Shown here: piece after piece, positions 24,094 to 31,809 of the stretch
Position numbering within the stretch: position 1 is the stretch's first letter
How the letters are laid out: each line of letters starts with the position of its first letter
Assembly: GCA_035416745.1 (NCBI GenBank)
Contig: DAOLNV010000056.1
Span: 1 to 37,467, forward strand
Origin: Candidatus Hydrogenedentota bacterium
GTDB lineage: Bacteria > Hydrogenedentota > Hydrogenedentia > Hydrogenedentales > SLHB01
Length of the DNA stretch: 37,467 bases
Reading direction: 5' to 3'
Translations under genes and position numbers: made by a program
Notes under the pieces: model-generated
What the model was told of the DNA's origin: nothing
Database searches by the model: none
Seen by the model: the letters and a program-made list of their open reading frames with translations, nothing else

Positions 24094-26058
24094 TTATGTT
24101 GCATTTGGCGCTTCCGCGGCCTGGATACTCCTGACGATGCTCCGAAGCACCAATACAAACGCCGCCAGCACGAACAAGACGCAGAAGCTGAACACGAATG
24201 CAACAGCCGCGTAGAGGAGAAACTGCGCGCCGGGAGGCTCTTCAGGATACGTCGGCGGCGAGACAATCTGGAACTCGTCGATTGTATTGGCCAAGGCCAA
24301 TTCCGCCTGCAGGTGGCTTTCGGCCAGGCTCTTGAAGATGTCCTCGGCGGTCTTGAAATCACGCCCCAATGCCTCTTCCATCGTCTTGCGTTCGCGCGAA
24401 AGCTGATCCACCTTCATTTCAGTGACACGCTGCTCCCGCATTAAGCCATACATCCGCTCCCTGTTTACCTTGTTCAGGTCGGCTTCTTTGGCGCGATCCA
24501 GCATGAGCAACGCTTTGCGCCTGGCGAGATAGTCCGCTTGAAGGGATTCAAGGTCCTTCTGCAAGGTTGCGATATCTTGCTCGACTCTGGTCAACTCCAA
24601 CGGGGCGGAGGCCAGAACAATGCGGGCTTCCGAAAGCTCCTTCTGAAGCAGAACCGCTACGGGATTACCTCCGGAAGACTCTACACGAAAAGCCTCTATA
24701 CGCCTGCGCACTTCAGGGGATAACGTAGGGGGAGTCCTGAGTTGTGTCTCCTCGGGACTTCCCCCCGGCGTCAGGCTGGGGCTTTGGGGGGTCTCAAGTG
24801 CGTCTTGGAGCTTCTCTTCTTGTTTCTCCTGCACGGCGCGGTGAGGCAGCTTTGTATAGGATTGAACTACATCCTCGATTTTCCGCTCTTCTTTCTCCCG
24901 CAAAGTGCGATGGGAGAATTCAGTATAAGATTTCACAAGTTCCGTGAGCTTTTCGCGGCGCTCTTTTTCAGCCGCCAGGGTTTGTGAAGCGCGTTCTTTC
25001 ATCTCTTGTTCACGCAAGGCATCGGTTTCGCTGGGTGCAACACGGACAGGCTCGATTTCTTCTTTCCCCTCCGATACTCCGATCTCCCACGAGATCCGGT
25101 CAACGCCTTCAATCCCTGTGAGAGCTTCCGGCGCTTCGAGTTGCGCGGCCAGTTCGGCCAACGTTGCCCTGGCCTGCTCCAGCTCGCGCGATTTCCGCGC
25201 TTTGGCCAGTTCCAGTCCTCCCAGAATGCTCTTCTTGGCGTCAATGTTCGCCTCGGCCAACGGGAGAGCGAATTCGGCTTCAGCAGCAGCTATACGAGTG
25301 TCCCACGCATCCGCCGTATCCTGCAGAATCTTGATTGTCTCCGTCTCGTACCCCTGTTCGACCGCCAAGCGCTCGGCCTTCAAAGATTCCAGAAGCTGAT
25401 TGCCTTCATCCGTGGTGCTATTGAGTTTGCCAGCCAATTGTTCCAGAGACGCACGCTGCTCCCCGGTCTCATTCTTAAGATACCGGGCGGTTTCCTCTTT
25501 GGCGGAAAAGGTGACGGTTTTTGCCCAGTCGCGCGCGGCTTCGACCCAGAGAGTGGCCAAATTGTATGCCTTGTCGGCATCCTGTGCCGAGACCCGCATC
25601 TCGATTGTGGGATAGTATTCGACGGTGTACGGCGTCTTGATCTCCAAGCGCGACATAGGACTCAGCATTCGCCGCAACTGGGCCACGGTAAGAAGATTCT
25701 CCGAACCTTGAACATGGTACGTGTTATAGGCTTGAGCAACCAGCGACAGCATTCCCTCAGATTGAAGAAAGAGCACATAGTCTGTTACATCGAGCGGTTG
25801 AGGCAGAAGATTTTTATTGGGTTCTACCCGCTGTTCAGCGCCTTCCTTTGCCGTTCCCACCAGTATCTGCTGCGGCCGCACGATGGCGATGGTCTCACTT
25901 ACAAAGGAAGGTTCGTATGTGAGCGCAACGTATGCCCCCACAATGAGCGCGAGGACTGTCGAGACGAGGGCGATCCACCTCAGATTCGGGCGCAACCGAA
26001 CGAACAGACGCGCAAAATCCGCCAATTGACCCCACTCGTTGTTCACGTTCACCTCCAT
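24094..26058 (-). CDS. Wzz/GumC-like polysaccharide chain-length protein, no kinase domain
   Basis: A 654-residue membrane protein. Transmembrane helices at about 28-48 and 613-640 flank a very long, charged, coiled-coil periplasmic region, the plan of Wzz/GumC/PCP proteins that set polysaccharide chain length. The segment before TM2 has the Pro-rich IVSPPTYPEEPPG expected in the family. A cytoplasmic tyrosine kinase domain (Walker motifs) is absent. Two oddities lie in the middle: a tandem pair of 23-residue units (371-393 and 394-416) and a Pro/Ser/Thr-rich stretch (422-448). Start: ATG 26058 after GGGAAGG; the GTG two codons later is possible. It follows the nucleotidyltransferase-kinase gene by 67 bases on the same strand. 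Confidence 0.85.
   Translation of the reverse strand: MEVNVNNEWGQLADFARLFVRLRPNLRWIALVSTVLALIVGAYVALTYEPSFVSETIAIVRPQQILVGTAKEGAEQRVEPNKNLLPQPLDVTDYVLFLQSEGMLSLVAQAYNTYHVQGSENLLTVAQLRRMLSPMSRLEIKTPYTVEYYPTIEMRVSAQDADKAYNLATLWVEAARDWAKTVTFSAKEETARYLKNETGEQRASLEQLAGKLNSTTDEGNQLLESLKAERLAVEQGYETETIKILQDTADAWDTRIAAAEAEFALPLAEANIDAKKSILGGLELAKARKSRELEQARATLAELAAQLEAPEALTGIEGVDRISWEIGVSEGKEEIEPVRVAPSETDALREQEMKERASQTLAAEKERREKLTELVKSYTEFSHRTLREKEERKIEDVVQSYTKLPHRAVQEKQEEKLQDALETPQSPSLTPGGSPEETQLRTPPTLSPEVRRRIEAFRVESSGGNPVAVLLQKELSEARIVLASAPLELTRVEQDIATLQKDLESLQADYLARRKALLMLDRAKEADLNKVNRERMYGLMREQRVTEMKVDQLSRERKTMEEALGRDFKTAEDIFKSLAESHLQAELALANTIDEFQIVSPPTYPEEPPGAQFLLYAAVAFVFSFCVLFVLAAFVLVLRSIVRSIQAAEAPNAT
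24811..24948 (-). repeat. Tandem 23-residue coding repeat in the Wzz-like protein
   Basis: The two adjoining units, residues 371-393 and 394-416, have equal length and share the SYT...HR...EK.E.K pattern. Their DNA copies have drifted, so the duplication is old or under selection. Confidence 0.6.
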
Positions 26059-26125
26059 CGGCCTTCCCGCCCCCCCAGGCGTGCCGCGTCATGAGGCAGG
26101 TTCTCCGGCCATTGACGCACTCTCT

Positions 26126-28597
26126 TCAACTCTTCATCCGCAACGAGGAACACCCTGCAATCGGAACAAAGGCCCGCGCCCCCGGCGCCAGACCATTCCG
26201 TTCGTAGTACTCGCGATTCAATCGTTCCACCACAAGCTCGCGGGCGTTCGACTCAGCCAGCACCATCATGCAACCGCCCAAACCGGCCCCCGAGAGCTGG
26301 GCGCCAAGCACTCCGGGCGTAGCCGAAGCGATGTCCGCCATCTGATCGATCTGAGGAATGCTGCAGGCGTACGAACCGGGCTGTGCATACAGCTGTGCCG
26401 CAAACACGCGCTGCGGATCTTCACTCTGCAGGTCGCTGATGCGGCCGGTCAAGTAGCTGTCATCCAGGGGAGCGACAAATGGCGCGCCGTCTTTGCCGCT
26501 GACGCGGTCCCCGTCATGTGAGACGTTCATGAGCCATCCGACCCGTTCCATATCCTTCTCCAGAAGAAGACGGTGCAACAAGTTACTTCGCTCGCATTCT
26601 GAAATCCCGAACAGCAGACGTGCACGCAGAGGATAGTGCTCCCGGGCGCTATGCATCGCCGTAATTCGGTCGAACACGTCCTTCCCGATGGTTTGTTTCA
26701 AGGCATCGGCATTTACGACCTCGGGGACATCCAGCAGTATCCGGTAGATGTCCGCTAACCGCACCCCAAGCCCGTGCGGGGAGATGTCGCGCAGATGATT
26801 CATAAGAGGAGCATAGTTCGGGAACAGCTTTCGTACCCAGTGAACAGCGAGCTCGTACGAGGCTACGCGTTCGTTGAAGGCATCGCGTGCGCCTGCCGCC
26901 TTCCGCGCCTGAACCCGGGAATCCGCGATAATGAGCGAGTACCCATCCGGAAACGGGACATATCCCCGGATGGCAAACGGGAAAAAGCCCACCGTCACAA
27001 CCTGTCCGAATTGACTGAGTTTCACCGCGGCATGATCCGCGCTGCCGCCGCGCGTCCCCACAAACCATTCGCCTTCCCCGCACAAATACACGAGATCGTT
27101 CGGGGTGACGTCCAATCCGTTTGTAAGTACCAGCGCTTCCCCCATCGCGACAACGAGTGCCGACGACGAACTCAAACCCGCCGCCATGGGAATGTCGCCG
27201 CTGACGACGCAGTCCACGCCATGGATGCGCCGGTCCCTGAATTTCTCCTGCAACCGGAGCATGGGGGCCTTGAGGTAGTTGCCCCAGTTCCCCTGCAGGT
27301 CGCTGACCATCTTGAGCACCTCTTCACTGTTGACGAAGTCACGCCACTGGTCCAAACGAACCTGCCGAAGAAGGTCGTCCGCCGAGAATTCGAGGTCTTC
27401 GAAAGTGTCCGCGTCAAAATTGTGAGCCCGCACCAACGCGTCCTTTCGAGGGCGGGCCACCAGGATGTGTTCGCGGTCGATTGCCGTCAGGTTGACGCAC
27501 CCGCCACGATGGTCAACATGCCGCCCCATCAGATTGATGCGCCCGGGAGCGCGAATTACCGCGACATCCCCGTCCGTGCCATACCGCTGGATAAAAAGCT
27601 CCACCGTCCGTAGAAGTTGGGAGCGTTTCTCCTCACACAGGCTCTGATTACCGCCGTATATGGCCTTCAACATGCCTGTCAAGGCGCCATCGGGAGTCGA
27701 AAGGATCCGTGCCCAGGTTTCGGGCGGCTTAAACAGCTCCGGGTCGAGAACAACGCGCTCCGCGGTATCAAGTCCCAGTTTGGCCCGGAAATGCTCCTCG
27801 ATTTCGAGCAATTCGGGCGGACTGTTGAATCCTAAAACGTCTTCGGGCTTGTCGACCGGAACCGGGATGACCTGCTTTCCCTTGGAAACGAGATAGTCGA
27901 TCGTGTCCGTCAGATACTCCTCTTTCTGGACGTTGTCACGCCGCAGATGGGCAAGCGCCTCGTACAGGGCCGGTCCGCGAAAGAGATACACTGCCTGGTT
28001 TACCCACTTGACGGAATCCTCGACTTCTTTGGCGGTTCGGTCTTCGCCTCCGATGGGGAACGTCCAACCCTCCTGTTCCGCCTTCTTCAGGTCGGCCTTC
28101 TCGATGATCTTCAGAAGATGGCCTTTCTCGTCCGTAACGATTCTGCCCGCGTTGGGCCAGCGGTGCTTCGGGGCCACGACCAGGGCCATGTCGGGTTTGT
28201 CCCGTTCAAAAGTGGCAAGGACTTTTTCCAGCGTTCGGGGTTCGATGAGTTTGTCGCCGGCCACCACCAGTACGGGGCCCTCATACCCCAGACGTGACAA
28301 GACATTGGCCCCTTGCCGCGCGGCGTGCCCCGTACCCAGGAGTTCCGCTTGAAATGCGAAAAGCGCATTGGGAAACCTGGGCCCCACTTCCTCGACAACG
28401 GTTCCCGCCAAATGGCCGACCACCAAAACATTTGGGGCGCTGCCCAGCGACTCGAGCGATTCCATAAGGTGGCAAACGGCGGGCTTCCCAGCAACCGGGA
28501 AACACACTTTCGGCGTCTTGGGAGACTGCATTCGCCGTCCCTTGCCCGCACATAAGATGATGGAAGCTAACCTTCCTGGTTTACCGCGTTGTGGCAC
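26126..28597 (-). CDS. Fusion of GlmU-like nucleotidyltransferase and galactokinase-like sugar kinase
   Basis: An 823-residue protein of two enzymes. Residues 1-265 are a nucleotidyltransferase of GlmU N-domain type: CAGKGRRMQSPKTPK (P-loop-like signature), LLGTGHAARQG, VAGDKLI and NAGRIV. After a helical linker, residues 335-823 are a GHMP kinase of galactokinase plan: APGRINLMGRHVDHRGG (350-366), PMAAGLSSSSALV, Asp521 in GGSADHAA as catalytic base, and SGAGLGGCMMV near the end. Galactokinases have GEHTDYNGG; here Glu is Arg359 and Tyr is His363. His in that place is also seen in galacturonokinase. A natural reading is sugar to sugar-1-phosphate to NDP-sugar in one polypeptide, like the FKP fucose salvage enzyme, but with unknown sugar. 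Start: GTG 28597, with GGGGAGGG (28603-28610) five bases upstream. Confidence 0.88.
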   Translation of the reverse strand: MPQRGKPGRLASIILCAGKGRRMQSPKTPKVCFPVAGKPAVCHLMESLESLGSAPNVLVVGHLAGTVVEEVGPRFPNALFAFQAELLGTGHAARQGANVLSRLGYEGPVLVVAGDKLIEPRTLEKVLATFERDKPDMALVVAPKHRWPNAGRIVTDEKGHLLKIIEKADLKKAEQEGWTFPIGGEDRTAKEVEDSVKWVNQAVYLFRGPALYEALAHLRRDNVQKEEYLTDTIDYLVSKGKQVIPVPVDKPEDVLGFNSPPELLEIEEHFRAKLGLDTAERVVLDPELFKPPETWARILSTPDGALTGMLKAIYGGNQSLCEEKRSQLLRTVELFIQRYGTDGDVAVIRAPGRINLMGRHVDHRGGCVNLTAIDREHILVARPRKDALVRAHNFDADTFEDLEFSADDLLRQVRLDQWRDFVNSEEVLKMVSDLQGNWGNYLKAPMLRLQEKFRDRRIHGVDCVVSGDIPMAAGLSSSSALVVAMGEALVLTNGLDVTPNDLVYLCGEGEWFVGTRGGSADHAAVKLSQFGQVVTVGFFPFAIRGYVPFPDGYSLIIADSRVQARKAAGARDAFNERVASYELAVHWVRKLFPNYAPLMNHLRDISPHGLGVRLADIYRILLDVPEVVNADALKQTIGKDVFDRITAMHSAREHYPLRARLLFGISECERSNLLHRLLLEKDMERVGWLMNVSHDGDRVSGKDGAPFVAPLDDSYLTGRISDLQSEDPQRVFAAQLYAQPGSYACSIPQIDQMADIASATPGVLGAQLSGAGLGGCMMVLAESNARELVVERLNREYYERNGLAPGARAFVPIAGCSSLRMKS

Positions 28598-28761
28598 AAG
28601 AACCCTCCCCTTGCCGCACCATCAGCGTTTCAGTAGTACGCGATGTCTTTTCCGCTCATGTCAGAGAGTATACGAAATCTGAAGCAGCATATACTAACCT
28701 CTACCCTCGTACATTATGCCAGGAACTCTGTAAGTTCAGGCACATAAGTTTAGGCGCCGCC

Positions 28762-28790
28762 TTGATTTGTCGCGTTTTCACGGATACTAT
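28762..28790 (+). promoter_or_regulatory. Sigma-70-type promoter of the polysaccharide operon
   Basis: TTGATT (28762-28767) and TACTAT (28785-28790) are spaced by 17 bases. The expected start point, 28797-28799, coincides with the ATG at 28799, so the mRNA would have almost no leader. Confidence 0.5.
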
Positions 28791-28798
28791 TAGGCCTG

Positions 28799-29785
28799 AT
28801 GTCTCAAGAAGACCACACAATAGGCAGGAAGGGGGATGCTGTTGCGGGGGCGGCTGCGGGACCCAGCCAACGCCCCTTGGTAGCTGTCCTTATCCTCAAC
28901 TGGGAAATCTGGCGCAATACCCTCGAATGCCTCCGTTCCCTGGAGGGCATTACCTACCCTAAACAAAACGTGGGCATTTTCGTAATAGACAACGGTTCAC
29001 AAAATGATTCGGTGTCCGTGCTGCGCAACCAACTCAACGCCATGCGAACTCAAGGATGGCGCGACCTGGCCTTGGTGGAAAACTCCGAAAACATCGGATT
29101 CGCCCGCGGGAACAATGCCGGGTACACACGGATCCCGCCTGAGTATGAGCTTGTCTATCTCTCGAATGATGACATCGTATTCTATGAAGATTGCCTGGAG
29201 CACGTGGCGGAAGCATTCGCTCGATACGAGAGCGCCGGAGTCGTCGGGGCGAAGGTACTGACGTACGATGCGCCTCATGTGCTTTCGCACGGAGCCGGAT
29301 ACGTGCGCCCTCTATTGTTAGGGACTCGCTCCGAGAATACCGAGACCCCCACCTATTGCCACTTCGTAACGGGGTGCGCTCTCTGTATCCGGCGGTCTGT
29401 AGTGGAACAACTCGGAACGTTCTTCGACCCGGCTTTCATCGCGTATTGGGAAGACACCGACCTTTGCGCGCGTGTGCGCGCGGCAGGCTATGGCATTCTA
29501 TACTGTCCTGAAGCGCGCGTTTTACACAAGGTTTCGACGTCGACAGGCGGGATCGAGGGTCTCATCTCGCCAGTCCGCGCATACCGCATCATGCACGGCA
29601 AGACACTATACGCCAGAAAGCATCTGTCTTTGCTGTCACGGGGGCTCTTCTATGCCCTGTTTGCCGTGCGCTTTCCCTGGTTCGTCCTGCGCACCACGGT
29701 CTTGGGAGGCCGCGGTGCCCCGGTTCTGTGGGGCGCATATCTCAGGGGGGTCCGGGACGGGGTGTCGACCCGGCTTGATGAGTGA
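28799..29785 (+). CDS. Family 2 glycosyltransferase
   Basis: A 328-residue enzyme of the rhamnosyltransferase/WbbL-like GT2 group, which adds a sugar from a nucleotide donor to a growing lipid-linked chain at the cytoplasmic membrane face. Visible signatures are VAVLILNWE at the start of the GT-A fold, FVIDNGS, ENIGFARGNNAG, the metal-binding LSNDDIVF (DxD-like), and AYWEDTDLCARVRAAGY with the ED catalytic pair. The C-terminus is hydrophobic and basic, suiting membrane association. There is no Shine-Dalgarno sequence before ATG 28799, and the likely promoter places the start point at or just before the ATG. First of five same-strand genes with overlaps or near-zero gaps. Confidence 0.9.
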   Translation: MSQEDHTIGRKGDAVAGAAAGPSQRPLVAVLILNWEIWRNTLECLRSLEGITYPKQNVGIFVIDNGSQNDSVSVLRNQLNAMRTQGWRDLALVENSENIGFARGNNAGYTRIPPEYELVYLSNDDIVFYEDCLEHVAEAFARYESAGVVGAKVLTYDAPHVLSHGAGYVRPLLLGTRSENTETPTYCHFVTGCALCIRRSVVEQLGTFFDPAFIAYWEDTDLCARVRAAGYGILYCPEARVLHKVSTSTGGIEGLISPVRAYRIMHGKTLYARKHLSLLSRGLFYALFAVRFPWFVLRTTVLGGRGAPVLWGAYLRGVRDGVSTRLDE

Positions 29786-29788
29786 ACT

Positions 29789-31129
29789 GTGCCGGTTTCG
29801 GGAGGGAGGAGGCATACGATTCTAAGCTGGTTTGGACAGAGGACTGTCGAGGCGCTTGCCCTATTGCGTACGCGAACCGCACGGCAGGCGTTTCTCATTG
29901 CCGCCGTAAATTTCGCTTCCGCTATCTTGCGCTTCGTTGTTACGATTCTTATGGCAAAGATCCTGTCGCCGGAAGGGTGGGGGAACGTTGCCGTATTCAT
30001 TGCCCTGATGGACGTGATATCGATCCTGTGCGACAGCGGCGTCAATGCCACGCTGGTGCGCTTTGTCGCCGCCGAAGCCGATTCGCGCGCAACGACAATC
30101 TTCGGCCGCTGCTTCTCGATCAAGAGCGCGAATGCAGCGACGCTTGTTCTTGTCCTTTGGGTGCTGAGACGGCCGATTCTTGAGAACCAGCAGTTTCCAC
30201 AAGAGCTTCACTGGCTCTACCCCGTCGCCATCGCAGCAGGGGTGCTTCTTTCATTTCACAGTCTCGCGTTGTCAATGTTCCAGGCCAAACAGGAATTCGG
30301 CCGCTACAGCTTCACTTATTTGTCTGTTAATACGGTTCGGATGCTTGGTCTGGGGACGTTGCTCATGCTCGGGACTCTGACCCTGCCGGCGGTAACGGCG
30401 TCGTTCTTTTCCGCGCCGGCTGCGGCCTTTGCCTTGGCCCTGCCGCTGTTGTTCCTGACCCTGCGGCGCAGCGCCGCGCTTCCTCGCCCCGCCGTGAGTC
30501 TTAGCGCGATGCTCCTCTTCATGGCGCCGCTCGCCCTCATGAACGCAATCACGATCGGTAACATGCGCGTCAGCAATTTCATGCTTAAAACGTTGGCTTC
30601 TCCGGAAGCCGTCGCCAATTATGAATTGGCTTACCAGATTGGGTTTGTTTTCCCCTTGCTGACAAGCGCGCTGTTCACGGTCCTGTTGCCCAGGGTGTCG
30701 GCAATGCAATCGCGCGATGAACTGCGGAGCTACCGCGCACGCCTTCTACGGATGTATCCCATCGTTCTCGGTATGACTCTTGCCGGGGTCCTGATAGGGC
30801 CGTGGTTCATTGCCGTAGTGTTTGGCGCGAAATACGCCGCCTCGCTGGCCATTGTTCGACTGCTCATCATAGGTTTCGGCATCCACATCATAACGCAGCC
30901 CATGAGCCTGGTTTTTTATGCCGCATCGCGTCCCGCCTATCTGACTGCGATCTATTCAGCGCAGTTTGCGGTAATCATCGTCCTCAATTATTTCTTCATA
31001 CCCAGATGGGGAGGAATGGGCGCCGCGCTGACCGTCCTTATCGCGACTTTGCTCGCGGTATTTGCTATTATCACGCTTTCGGGATGGGTGATTCGGAACC
31101 TGCCGCGAGACCACAGGGCGGCTGATTGA
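29789..31129 (+). CDS. Oligosaccharide flippase (Wzx/MOP superfamily)
   Basis: A 446-residue membrane protein with about 12-14 hydrophobic helices, of the polysaccharide transporter/MOP family that moves lipid-linked glycans across the inner membrane. The start FLIAAVNFASAILRFVVTI...LSPEGWGNVAVF and the repeated GIHIITQPMSLVFYAASRP region resemble Wzx proteins. The listed start is GTG 29789, which has no good ribosome site. Thirty bases on, an in-frame ATT (29819-29821) follows AGGAGG (29807-29812) at a six-base distance and may be the true start. The stop TGA shares one base with the next gene's ATG. Confidence 0.88.
   Translation: MPVSGGRRHTILSWFGQRTVEALALLRTRTARQAFLIAAVNFASAILRFVVTILMAKILSPEGWGNVAVFIALMDVISILCDSGVNATLVRFVAAEADSRATTIFGRCFSIKSANAATLVLVLWVLRRPILENQQFPQELHWLYPVAIAAGVLLSFHSLALSMFQAKQEFGRYSFTYLSVNTVRMLGLGTLLMLGTLTLPAVTASFFSAPAAAFALALPLLFLTLRRSAALPRPAVSLSAMLLFMAPLALMNAITIGNMRVSNFMLKTLASPEAVANYELAYQIGFVFPLLTSALFTVLLPRVSAMQSRDELRSYRARLLRMYPIVLGMTLAGVLIGPWFIAVVFGAKYAASLAIVRLLIIGFGIHIITQPMSLVFYAASRPAYLTAIYSAQFAVIIVLNYFFIPRWGGMGAALTVLIATLLAVFAIITLSGWVIRNLPRDHRAAD
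29807..29821 (+). promoter_or_regulatory. Strong ribosome site before an in-frame ATT codon
   Basis: AGGAGG (29807-29812) lies six bases before ATT 29819 in the flippase frame. No ATG, GTG or TTG occurs at a suitable distance from this perfect site. ATT starts are rare but known, for example in infC. Confidence 0.4.
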
Positions 31130-31809
31130 TGAAAACCGTGCACCCCTCAATGACAAATACAAACGACAAGCCGGCTTCCCCGCAAACCAGTTACTTCGCC
31201 AATACGAGGACGGAAATGGCGGAGTTCGTGCCGGAGTGGTCCAAGACCATATTGGAGTGCGGATGTGGGGAAGGTGTTTTTGGCGCCTTGATCAAAGGCA
31301 AGCACGACGCCGAAGTCTGGGGCATTGAGATCAATCCCGCGGCTGCGGAACGCGCGCGTAAGGCACTCGATAAGGTCATCGAGGGAGATATCGGCCTGCA
31401 AATCGAAAACGTGCCCGACGGGTACTTCGACTGCATCGTATTCAATGATGTCCTCGAACATCTTTTGGACCCGTGGGCCGTGCTTACAACGGCTAGACAA
31501 AAGCTCTCTCAAAACGGAGTCCTGGTCTGTTCTATTCCCAACATCCGTTTCTTTAGACTATTCCGCGACTATGTTCTTCGGGGAGAGTGGCATTATGAGG
31601 ACGTCGGGGTCTGCGACCGAACCCACCTCCACTGCTTCACCGCAAAGAGCATCCGTGCGATGTTTGGCGGCGTGGGATACGATATCGTATCACTTGCCGG
31701 GATCAACGGTATCACGACTTGGAAATTCGGGCTTCTGAACGCCCTGACATTTGGGTGGCTCGCGGATACGCGGTATCCGCAATTTGCATGCGTGGCGAAA
31801 CCAAAATGA
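31129..31809 (+). CDS. Class I SAM-dependent methyltransferase
   Basis: A 226-residue Rossmann methyltransferase of the Methyltransf_23/UbiG-like group. Motif I is ILECGCGEGVFGALI, the acidic end of the second strand is WGIEINP, and the post-I FDCIVFNDVLEHLLDP is typical of enzymes found in O-antigen and capsule clusters. The middle insert YVLRGEWHYEDVGVCDRTHLHCFT is also common in that group. It likely methylates a sugar or chain end; the acceptor is unknown. ATG 31129 overlaps the flippase stop by one base (TGATG), and its own stop overlaps the next ATG by four, so it is translationally coupled on both sides. The frame also permits TTG 31126, less likely. Confidence 0.88.
   Translation: MKTVHPSMTNTNDKPASPQTSYFANTRTEMAEFVPEWSKTILECGCGEGVFGALIKGKHDAEVWGIEINPAAAERARKALDKVIEGDIGLQIENVPDGYFDCIVFNDVLEHLLDPWAVLTTARQKLSQNGVLVCSIPNIRFFRLFRDYVLRGEWHYEDVGVCDRTHLHCFTAKSIRAMFGGVGYDIVSLAGINGITTWKFGLLNALTFGWLADTRYPQFACVAKPK

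Noticed and set aside
31719..31805. Upstream start of the O-antigen ligase frame
   Set aside because: These codons fall within the methyltransferase gene; ATG 31806 with an ATGA overlap is the normal coupled start.
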